From Actinomycetota bacterium (lineage in GTDB: Bacteria; Actinomycetota; Actinomycetes; Nanopelagicales; Nanopelagicaceae), in assembly GCA_027730465.1 (NCBI GenBank), contig JAQCGQ010000046.1, positions 1-6,026 of the forward strand: a stretch of 6,026 nucleotides of DNA, in the 5' to 3' direction. The position numbers and the translations under genes were made by a program. The notes under the pieces are model-generated. The model was not told the origin of the DNA. It was given only the letters and a program-made list of their open reading frames with translations, and made no database searches. Below are positions 1 to 5,388 of this stretch, in pieces (position 1 is the first letter of the stretch; every line of letters begins with the position of its first letter).

Positions 1-1
1 G

Positions 2-943
2 GTTTACGGATCATTAGGCTCCGAATACTTCCTAGATCCAGCCTCAATAGTATTTAACACAGGTCGTTATATTGAGATTGGTTTGCTAGCTCTTGCTCTT
101 ACTTTTGTAATTATCAACGGTGATATTGATTTATCAGTTGCCTCAATGTTGGCTGCAAGTGCTGGTGTACTTGCAAAACTATTTGCTGCTGGTGTTCCAA
201 TTCTTTGGTGCTCACTTGCTGCAGTTGTTACTGGATTGGTTCTAGGTTTAATAAATGGTTTGATTGTTATAAAACTTGGTTTGCCTAGCCTAGTTGTAAC
301 ACTTGCAACTTTGGCACTTTATCGGGGTATAACGCAAGTAATGCTCGGAGATTCAGTAGTTGCCGATTATCCAGAGAGTTTTATTGGTTTTGATCAAAGG
401 CTAATTATTGGCGGTACTCCTGGCTTACCAGCGCCGCTGGCCCTATTTTTTGTGGCCGCATTAATCTTTTATTTTATCTTACACCGATCAAATTACGGCT
501 TGCTTAATATAATGTCGGGTAGTAATCCATCTTCAAGTAAATTTTCAGGTGTAAATGTTGACCGTGTGCGCCTTACAGCCTTCGCGGTTAGTGGATTAAT
601 TTCTGGACTATGCGCTGTAATGATAACTTCAAGATTAGGTTCAACTATTTCAAATGTAGGCTTAGGACTTGAGTTGCTAGCAATTACCGTTGTAGTTCTC
701 GGTGGAACTGACATATTTGGAGGCAGGGGTGCCATTTCTGGAACCGTTGTCGCATTATTTGCAATCATGGCGGTGCGCGAATCCCTTGTGATACAGGATG
801 TTAATGGCCAAGTACAGGATGCTGCAATTGGCATACTACTAATACTAACAGTACTTATACCAAGAATTCGAGAGTACGCAGTTGATAAAAGAAATCGACA
901 AAAGAGATTTAATGAAGCACAGTCAAAGACTGTGAGTCATTAA
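2..943 (+). CDS. Sugar ABC transporter permease, RbsC/RhaP-RhaQ-like (CUT2), 5' end cut by window edge
   Basis: Integral membrane subunit of a CUT2-type ATP-driven sugar importer. The reading frame is open from base 2, so the gene starts left of the window; 313 codons are visible and about 10-20 N-terminal residues are probably missing. Family signatures run in order: FVIINGDIDLSVASM, the GxIDLSVGS-like motif after the first visible membrane helix; GLPSLVVTLATLALYRGI; the cytoplasmic loop SGSNPSSSKFSGVNVDRVRL, equivalent to the GGNPEAARxSGI loop; and LELLAITVVVLGGTDIFGGRG, the conserved C-terminal signature. Most of the rest is hydrophobic, with several membrane helices, and the C-terminus is a short basic tail. 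The PSLVVTLATLALYRGI wording is closer to rhamnose-type RhaP/RhaQ than to ribose RbsC, from memory of the families; the substrate is inference. The binding protein follows 49 bases downstream. The partner ATPase, and possibly a second permease, should lie upstream. Confidence 0.93.
   Translation, partial: VYGSLGSEYFLDPASIVFNTGRYIEIGLLALALTFVIINGDIDLSVASMLAASAGVLAKLFAAGVPILWCSLAAVVTGLVLGLINGLIVIKLGLPSLVVTLATLALYRGITQVMLGDSVVADYPESFIGFDQRLIIGGTPGLPAPLALFFVAALIFYFILHRSNYGLLNIMSGSNPSSSKFSGVNVDRVRLTAFAVSGLISGLCAVMITSRLGSTISNVGLGLELLAITVVVLGGTDIFGGRGAISGTVVALFAIMAVRESLVIQDVNGQVQDAAIGILLILTVLIPRIREYAVDKRNRQKRFNEAQSKTVSH
918..934 (+). repeat. Perfect 7-bp inverted repeat (stem-loop) at the permease 3' end
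   Basis: CACAGTC (918-924) and GACTGTG (928-934) are exact reverse complements separated by AAA. The repeat lies inside the last codons of the permease gene, 10 bases before the larger palindrome at 945-971. No T-run follows, so it is not a standard intrinsic terminator. As RNA it would fold into a compact tri-loop hairpin. A role in 3'-end protection or processing of the upstream message is inference. Confidence 0.6.
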
Positions 944-944
944 T

Positions 945-971
945 CAGTAATAATGAAATTCATTATTACTG
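945..971 (+). repeat. Perfect 27-base palindrome between permease and binding-protein genes
   Basis: CAGTAATAATGAA (945-957) and TTCATTATTACTG (959-971) are exact reverse complements around a single A at 958. As RNA this gives a stem of up to 12 bp with a 3-base loop. It ends 11 bases before the Shine-Dalgarno sequence of the binding-protein gene. It is followed by GGAAATTGG rather than a T-tract, which argues against a simple terminator. It could be an intercistronic hairpin that raises binding-protein expression relative to the membrane subunit, as known for other transporter operons, or a DNA operator. The sequence does not decide between these. Confidence 0.7.
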
Positions 972-982
972 GAAATTGGAAT

Positions 983-988
983 GAGGGA
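983..988 (+). promoter_or_regulatory. Ribosome binding site GAGGGA fixing the binding-protein start at 993
   Basis: GAGGGA sits 4 bases before the ATG at 993. An in-frame ATG at 981 also exists, but the SD-like sequence lies inside the reading it would create and nothing comparable precedes it. Starting at 993 gives a normal signal peptide, MNKSRQLLVP..., so 993 is preferred. Confidence 0.7.
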
Positions 989-992
989 ACTA

Positions 993-2002
993 ATGAATAA
1001 ATCACGTCAATTGCTAGTCCCAGTCCTGAGTATGTCACTCATCCTGACTGGTATCAATGCTTCTTTTATTGCTACATCAGCTACTGCTGCACCAAAGTAC
1101 AAGGTAACTTATATTCCTAAGAACCTAGGTAACCCATACTTTGATGCAATTGTTGGTGGTTTCAATAAAGCTGCTAAAAAATTGAAGATGAAGGTAAAAG
1201 TTGTAGCACCAGCACAAGCAGGCGCTACAGACCAAATTCCTTACATTGAAGCAGCAATTCAGCAAAAGGTAACTGCGATTGCAATTTCTCCAAACGATGC
1301 AAACGCACTATGCCCAACACTTAAGCGCGCAATGAAACAGGGAATTATTGTTTTGACAGTTAACGGTGACACAGCCGCATCATGCCGTCAAGCATCAATC
1401 ACGCCAACTGATTTTGCCGTTCTTGGTAAATACTTAGTTGACCAAACCGCTAAGGTTATGGGTGGTCCTGGTGACTGGGCATTCTTATCAGCAACTTCAA
1501 CTGCACCAGATCAAAATTCCTGGCTTGCAGGAGCGAAGACATATATTGATGGTGGCGGACAGCCAACTCTTAAGCTAGTTGCAACTGTTTATGGTGATGA
1601 TGCTCCGGAGAAGAGTGCTACTGAGGCTTCAGCACTTCTTGCTAAGTATCCAAACTTGAAAGCAATAAATGCACCGACAACTGTTGGAATTGCAGCTGCC
1701 GCTCAGGTTCTTTCAACCTCACCTCGTAAGGGCAAGGTTCAAGTAACTGGTCTTGGAACTCCAAACCAGATGCGCCAATACATCAAGGATGGAACTGTTA
1801 AGTCATTCTCTCTTTGGGATCCAGGTCTGCAAGGACAAATTGCTGCAAACTTAATTAAAGCAATGTAAAGCCTAAGTCTGGAGTTAAGTTCAAATATAAG
1901 GGCGTTGGACCAGGAAGCTGGACCATGGGCAAGGATGCACTAATTATTGCTGGCCCACCGCAAGAATTCGATGCTACTAACATCGATAAGTTCAACTTCT
2001 AG
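993..2002 (+). pseudogene. Sugar ABC transporter substrate-binding protein, RhaS/LsrB-like, broken by a -1-type frameshift near 1865
   Basis: Extracytoplasmic solute receptor of the adjacent CUT2 transporter. From ATG 993 it shows a Sec signal peptide: basic MNKSR, a hydrophobic core, then SATA|APKY with likely cleavage after residue 32. There is no lipobox cysteine. The mature part has type-1 periplasmic-binding signatures: KVTYIPKNLGNPYFD, AIAISPNDANALCPTLKRA, VYGDDAPEKS, APTTVGIAAAA, TGLGTPNQMRQYIKDGTVKSFSLWD. Cysteines at 107 and 131 match a conserved pair in RhaS/LsrB relatives and may form a disulfide. The zero-frame reading ends at TAA 1866-1868 after 291 residues, yet family-like sequence continues in the frame one base back (KPKSGVKFKYKGVG ... 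FDATNIDKFNF) to TAG 2000-2002. Restoring one G, so that GCAATGTAAAG becomes GCAATGGTAAAG, gives about 336 residues, the normal family length. This is a recent mutation or a sequencing/assembly error. Rhamnose-like specificity is likely but unproven. Confidence 0.88.
1865..2002 (+). other. Out-of-frame C-terminal coding segment of the binding protein
   Basis: The frame beginning with GTA at 1865 reads V, then KPKSGVKFKYKGVGPGSW, and finishes FDATNIDKFNF before TAG at 2000-2002. The KGVG turn and the NIDKFNF end match the C-terminus of LsrB/RhaS proteins, which I recall as KGVG and NIGKYDF or similar. This frame is closed upstream by TAA at 1856-1858, so the segment has no start of its own and must have been read from the upstream frame. 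In this protein class the C-terminal segment contributes a hinge crossing, so its loss should impair folding or ligand closure. Confidence 0.85.
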
Positions 2003-2018
2003 TATCTAGGAATAGATA
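2003..2018 (+). repeat. Inverted repeat TATCTA-GGAA-TAGATA after the binding-protein stop
   Basis: The arms TATCTA (2003-2008) and TAGATA (2013-2018) are exact reverse complements around GGAA. The repeat starts directly after the frame-restored stop codon of the binding protein and about 45 bases before the regulator start. No T-tract follows. It could be a small hairpin at the end of the transporter message, or half of an operator region for the downstream GntR-type regulator. Confidence 0.5.
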
Positions 2019-2019
2019 A

Positions 2020-2040
2020 ATAACTAGTAAAAATAGTTAT
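2020..2040 (+). repeat. Inverted repeat ATAACTA-N7-TAGTTAT upstream of the GntR-type regulator
   Basis: The arms ATAACTA (2020-2026) and TAGTTAT (2034-2040) are exact reverse complements separated by 7 bases (GTAAAAA). The right arm ends 10 bases before the AAGGAG ribosome site at 2051-2056. The symmetry and position suit autoregulation by the dimeric FCD regulator encoded just downstream. An mRNA hairpin is the alternative. No clear -35/-10 pair is seen around it. Confidence 0.45.
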
Positions 2041-2062
2041 AGCTAGAGATAAGGAGTGCACA

Positions 2063-2749
2063 ATGTCAAACAGAAAGTTAAGTGATCAGATTATTGAGGA
2101 CATACTTTCTCAAATTGGCTCTGGCCAACTTGGGGATGGCTCGATAGTTCCATCTGAGTTGACACTGTGCACAACTTATAAAGTAACCCGCGGCGTAGTT
2201 AGAGAGGCCATCAGGAGCCTAGATGCCAAGGGTTTTATTAGGGTAAGTCAAGGCATGGGAACCATTGTTGCCCCGGTCCATCAGTGGAATGTTTTAGACC
2301 CGGTGTGGGTGAGCATTAATTCAAATGTTTCATTGTATGACTACCTTCAAGCAACAAGAGAAATGCTTGAACCAGAAATTGCCGCATTAGCTGCCAAAAA
2401 TGCCACCCAAGAAAATATTAAAGAACTTCAGGATCTGCTAGATCTGCAGATTAATTGCCTGGATGGTCCAAATGTAATCGCAGATATTGATGTTGCTTGG
2501 CATGCGGCACTTTCTCGAGCAACACAAAACCCAATCTTAAATAATATGAATAGTTTGATGGCTAATCTTTCGATAAAAATACGAATTGAAGCGGCAAAAT
2601 TACCCGAGGCTGTTGAACACGCTTCATATTGGCATGGAGAGATTATGCAGGCTGTTAGGTCTGGTAATTCTGATTTAGCAAAAGCAGCTATGCGTATGCA
2701 CATGAATCAAGTAAAAGCAGATTTACGCATTGCTTTACAAACCATCTAA
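2063..2749 (+). CDS. GntR-family transcriptional regulator, FadR subfamily with FCD effector domain
   Basis: Cytoplasmic DNA-binding regulator of 228 residues, normal for FadR-type proteins. Residues about 5-72 form the GntR winged helix: IIEDILSQIGSGQLGDGSIVPSE, then the recognition region VTRGVVREAIRSLDAKGFIRV and the wing SQGMGTIVA. Residues about 90-220 form the all-helical FCD domain. Its expected metal/ligand residues are all present: D143 and H147 in DVAWHAALSRATQNPI, H191 in YWHGEIMQAVRSGNSDLA, and H213 in MRMHM. An intact FCD site usually binds a small carboxylate or sugar acid, which here would be a substrate or intermediate of the pathway (inference). ATG 2063 is preceded by AAGGAG with 6-base spacing. 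The gene sits between the transporter and the enzyme genes, 18 bases before the MBL-fold gene, so it is probably co-transcribed with the enzymes. Two inverted repeats just upstream are candidate operators. Confidence 0.93.
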   Translation: MSNRKLSDQIIEDILSQIGSGQLGDGSIVPSELTLCTTYKVTRGVVREAIRSLDAKGFIRVSQGMGTIVAPVHQWNVLDPVWVSINSNVSLYDYLQATREMLEPEIAALAAKNATQENIKELQDLLDLQINCLDGPNVIADIDVAWHAALSRATQNPILNNMNSLMANLSIKIRIEAAKLPEAVEHASYWHGEIMQAVRSGNSDLAKAAMRMHMNQVKADLRIALQTI

Positions 2750-2767
2750 AACACCAAAGGAGATAAA

Positions 2768-3535
2768 GTGCAATATAAATTGACCCTGCTCTCAATGGGT
2801 GGAAGTGAAGTTCCTGGTCCAGAGTTGTTTTGGATGGGCCAATGGGATAACTGGTTTAGATTACAATTTCAAGTCGGATTAATACAAGGTAATGGCATCA
2901 CTGCACTAGTAAATACGGGACCTGCAAAAGATTTAGGTCCAATGAATGAAGGTTGGATTGCCTTTTTAGGTGAGCGCGTAAAGTTTGAACGCAAAGAGGG
3001 TGAATTTATTCTTGATCAATTAGCAAAACAAGGTGTTAAGCCAGAAGATATTACTCATATATTTCTAACGCCACTGCAACTTTATTCTGTAAGTAATGTG
3101 CTTGCATTTCCTAACGCAAAAATTCACATATCAAAACGTGGCTGGATTCATTTTCATACAACCCACAAACACCCACACGATGGAAGAGACACGAGTATTC
3201 CGCCGCAGATTTTGGCAGAGTTAGTCGGCAAAAGTTGGGATCGAGTAGTTTTGCTTGAAGATGAAGAAACTATTGCACCTGGACTTCGAACCTGGTGGTC
3301 TGGCGGTCATCACCGAGCATCAATTGCTGTAGAGGTTGATACTAAAAATGGAACTGTGGTTTTAAGTGATACTTTTTTTGTAATGGAGAATGTATTAAAC
3401 AATCATCCTATCGGCATAACTGAGAATATGTACGAGTGTATGACTGCTCATGCTCGCGCACTTAAATCCCCAATCATAATTCCACTATATGATCCAAAGA
3501 ATTTTGATCGCTTCAAGGATGGAGTTGTTGCTTGA
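2768..3535 (+). CDS. Metallo-beta-lactamase-fold protein with degenerate metal site (lactonase-like, possible non-canonical hydrolase)
   Basis: The 255-residue product has the outline of a lactonase-type MBL-fold protein: an N-terminal LVNTGPAKDL where relatives have xxDTG, then DITHIFLTPLQLYSVSNVLAFPNAKI aligning with the usual THVxLTHxHxDHxGGxxxFPNA. At 101-107 the canonical THLHFDH reads TPLQLYS, so all three histidines and the aspartate of the zinc motif are gone. Downstream, H181 (SGGHHRAS), D201 (VVLSDTFF) and the IIPLYDP motif are recognisable, but the last histidine is Y241. Residues 120-137 are histidine-rich (HFHTTHKHPHD within it). Frame and length are intact, so this is not simple decay. 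GTG 2768 follows AAGGAG by 5 bases, and the stop overlaps the next start. It may act on a sugar lactone made by the neighbouring dehydrogenases, use an altered metal site, or be non-catalytic. Function is unproven. Confidence 0.8.
   Translation: MQYKLTLLSMGGSEVPGPELFWMGQWDNWFRLQFQVGLIQGNGITALVNTGPAKDLGPMNEGWIAFLGERVKFERKEGEFILDQLAKQGVKPEDITHIFLTPLQLYSVSNVLAFPNAKIHISKRGWIHFHTTHKHPHDGRDTSIPPQILAELVGKSWDRVVLLEDEETIAPGLRTWWSGGHHRASIAVEVDTKNGTVVLSDTFFVMENVLNNHPIGITENMYECMTAHARALKSPIIIPLYDPKNFDRFKDGVVA
3521..3524 (+). promoter_or_regulatory. Ribosome binding site GGAG supporting a TTG start at 3532
   Basis: GGAG, within AAGGATGGAG (3515-3524), lies 7 bases before TTG at 3532. The TTG shares the four bases TTGA with the stop codon of the MBL-fold gene. 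This arrangement indicates termination-reinitiation coupling between the two genes. Confidence 0.6.
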
Positions 3536-4314
3536 GAAACAATTCATTTGCAACAAAAGGTGATGCTGTAATTGTTACCGGTGCGGCTGGTGGAATTGGC
3601 TCTGCAACCGTTGAAAACTTAGTAAAACAAGGAATATTTGTTATTGCAGTTGATAAAAATGGCGATGCATTGTCAAAAACTTGTAAGTCAATTAATCCCG
3701 ATGGAAAACTAATTGAGGTGATTACCGCTGATTTAACCAGCGAACAAGATTGTCAGGCTATTTGCGAGCAAGTTAAATCTAAATCAATACGCCTAAAAGG
3801 ATTAGTAAATAATGCGGCAGTTGGCGCATTTAATATGAGCGTTGAAAGTACCAGCTTTGCTGATTGGCAACGAATAATTGCTATAAATCTAACAAGCTTA
3901 TATTTGATGGCAAAGTATTCAATCCCATTAATTAGGTCAGCAGGCGGCGGTGCCATAGTAAATATTTCATCTATCCATGCATACGCCACATCAACTGGTG
4001 TCGCACCATATGCATCTGCTAAAGGAGCAGTTTTAACCTTAACCAAAACTATGGCGTTAGATCTTGCCCCTGACAAAATAAGAGTAGTTTGCATTATTCC
4101 TGGTGCTACTGATACGCCAATGCTTCGCCAACATGCAGAGCGCGAAGGTAAGTCTTTGGCCGAGTTGGGCTTCCCACCCGGTGATAGTGCAATTGGGCGA
4201 ATTGCTCAACCGGAAGAGGTGGCAGATGTTATTGCCTTTGCACTCTCAAAAGGGGCAAGTTTTATAACTGGATCATCAATAATTCCTGATGGCGGAATAC
4301 TTGCAAAGTTCTAA
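3532..4314 (+). CDS. Short-chain dehydrogenase/reductase (classical SDR, probably NAD-dependent)
   Basis: A complete 260-residue classical SDR, a cytosolic oxidoreductase that oxidises an alcohol or reduces a ketone. The cofactor motif TGAAGGIG lies at residues 16-23. D41, at the end of the second strand (FVIAVD), favours NAD over NADP. NNAA is at 93-96, the structural N119 is in IAINLTS, the catalytic serine is in NISS (S147), and Y160 and K164 lie in YASAK. PGATDTP (190-196) and the C-terminal ITGSSIIPDGG are typical. All catalytic residues are present, so activity is expected. Substrate is not readable from sequence; a sugar, sugar acid or polyol is likely from the transporter context. The TTG start overlaps the preceding stop by four bases, and the end overlaps the next gene, so expression is tightly coupled. 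Relatives include sugar 1-dehydrogenases and keto-deoxy-sugar-acid dehydrogenases. Confidence 0.93.
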   Translation: MRNNSFATKGDAVIVTGAAGGIGSATVENLVKQGIFVIAVDKNGDALSKTCKSINPDGKLIEVITADLTSEQDCQAICEQVKSKSIRLKGLVNNAAVGAFNMSVESTSFADWQRIIAINLTSLYLMAKYSIPLIRSAGGGAIVNISSIHAYATSTGVAPYASAKGAVLTLTKTMALDLAPDKIRVVCIIPGATDTPMLRQHAEREGKSLAELGFPPGDSAIGRIAQPEEVADVIAFALSKGASFITGSSIIPDGGILAKF

Positions 4315-5311
4315 AGCAGTAATCTTTCACTCTGCTGGTACTGGATCACTTTCTGAAGTTAAATTACCAATAATTGGTGCTACGCAGGTTGCAATTAGAA
4401 CACATTACTCAGGGGTTAGTACTGGAACAGATAAGTGGGTAATTTCTGGAAGATTTGAATGGGGAAATTTTAGTTTCCCACTAGTCCCTGGTTATCAGCG
4501 AACTGGAGTGGTTGAAAAAATAGGTAACAAAGTAAGTACTGTGAAGGTAGGACAACAGGTTTTTGCAACTGCAAGCCTTAACTATGCCAACGCCACTGCA
4601 GGATGGGGGGCGCACGCTGAATATGGAATTTGTGAAGAATTTGAAGTTTTTGACGCTACCTCAATTCCGCTTAATAGAGCTGCCTTTGGAGTTGTAGCCC
4701 AAGTTGGCTTTAATGCAGCCTCGCGAATTAATGCAAACGTAGGAGATGGCGTAATTATTGTCGGAGTTGGTGTGATTGGAGCAAGTGGGGCTTTATGTGC
4801 CAAGGCACGCGGCTTTAGAACACTACTTCTGGGACGACATGATTCAAAACTAGCCAAAATTAATGCGTTGGGAGTTTCTACTGCAAACATTAAGACTGTT
4901 ACCCAAGATGAATTATCTGATTTTAAACCAACGGCAGTGATAGACACAGTGCAAAATCCAGAAGCTTTTGAAATGTATCACCGTTCATTGCCAGCAACTT
5001 GGGCTGCTGAAAGTTTTGGTAATTCTAGAATAGGTACTGGGCAGATTATTTACTCCGGACATACCCCTGATGGAATTAAGTCGTGGGCAGACATGGCTCA
5101 TCTACAAAAGCAAGAGCTAACGGTGCATTTTGTATCTGGCTGGACCAAAGATCGACTTGTTAAAACTCTATCTCTAATGAAAACAGACCAACTTAGTTTA
5201 GAAAAACTAGCTACTGAATATCAATCGACTGATAATTCTATTGAATTCCTATTCAACAATATTAGATCTGGAAAGAGGCCAGATGTTGCCTCATATATTA
5301 ATTGGACGTAA
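4289..5311 (+). CDS. Medium-chain dehydrogenase/reductase lacking zinc ligands (alcohol dehydrogenase superfamily)
   Basis: A protein of up to 340 residues with MDR architecture. It has an N-terminal GroES-like catalytic domain (SGVSTGTDKW at 41-50, PLVPGYQRTGVVEKIG at 64-79) and a Rossmann domain with the GVGVIG dinucleotide motif at 159-164. Zinc enzymes have a cysteine in the first motif, GHE in the second and a further Cys/His. Here these read SGVSTGT, PGYQRTG and no cysteine, and the four-cysteine structural zinc lobe is absent, so the enzyme is probably zinc-independent. The GxSxGT pattern resembles the BchC-like/zinc-type ADH-like subgroup, but there is no photosynthesis context. GRHD after the second strand lacks the acidic residue typical of NAD binding, so NADPH use is possible (inference). 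The gene overlaps the SDR by 26 bases if it starts at ATG 4289. A TTG at 4301, after GGCGGA, is an alternative start and gives LQSSKAVIFH. It is the last gene of the + strand run. Confidence 0.88.
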   Translation: MAEYLQSSKAVIFHSAGTGSLSEVKLPIIGATQVAIRTHYSGVSTGTDKWVISGRFEWGNFSFPLVPGYQRTGVVEKIGNKVSTVKVGQQVFATASLNYANATAGWGAHAEYGICEEFEVFDATSIPLNRAAFGVVAQVGFNAASRINANVGDGVIIVGVGVIGASGALCAKARGFRTLLLGRHDSKLAKINALGVSTANIKTVTQDELSDFKPTAVIDTVQNPEAFEMYHRSLPATWAAESFGNSRIGTGQIIYSGHTPDGIKSWADMAHLQKQELTVHFVSGWTKDRLVKTLSLMKTDQLSLEKLATEYQSTDNSIEFLFNNIRSGKRPDVASYINWT

Positions 5312-5388
5312 ATTCTTCATTTAAAAAACTGTTTGCGATAAAAGCTCTTACTTAATCTAAATCAAGCAATTTGTAAATTACCTACTTA

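Noticed and set aside
493..834. Antisense open frame within the permease gene
   Set aside because: It is a shadow of the strongly conserved permease frame, with no ribosome site and no recognisable protein features. The same applies to antisense frames at 2428-2703, 3753-4094 and 4582-4947.
882..913. Possible internal promoter (TTGATA at 882-887) for the binding-protein gene
   Set aside because: No convincing -10 hexamer at 16-18 base spacing; AGATTT or TTTAAT at poor spacing is not enough in AT-rich DNA.
945..971. Mobile-element terminal repeat or attachment site
   Set aside because: There is no transposase or integrase, no second copy and no target duplication in the window. The palindrome is better explained as an RNA hairpin or operator.
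1859..1870. Programmed -1 ribosomal frameshift in the binding-protein gene
   Set aside because: The in-frame codons ATT AAA GCA ATG TAA contain no X-XXY-YYZ slippery heptamer, and no obvious downstream stem was found. A base loss is simpler.
1991..2018. Promoter for the GntR-type gene (TTCAAC ... TAGATA, 16-base spacing)
   Set aside because: The -35-like element matches the consensus at about half its positions and is coding sequence of the binding protein; too weak to call.
5312..5388. Possible bidirectional terminator between the converging MDR and nrdJ genes
   Set aside because: The best hairpin is CCTA-CTTAT-TAGG (5381-5393), with only 4-bp arms, overlapping the nrdJ stop and followed by no clean T-run. 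The rest of the 77 bases shows no stable stem, so no terminator is called.
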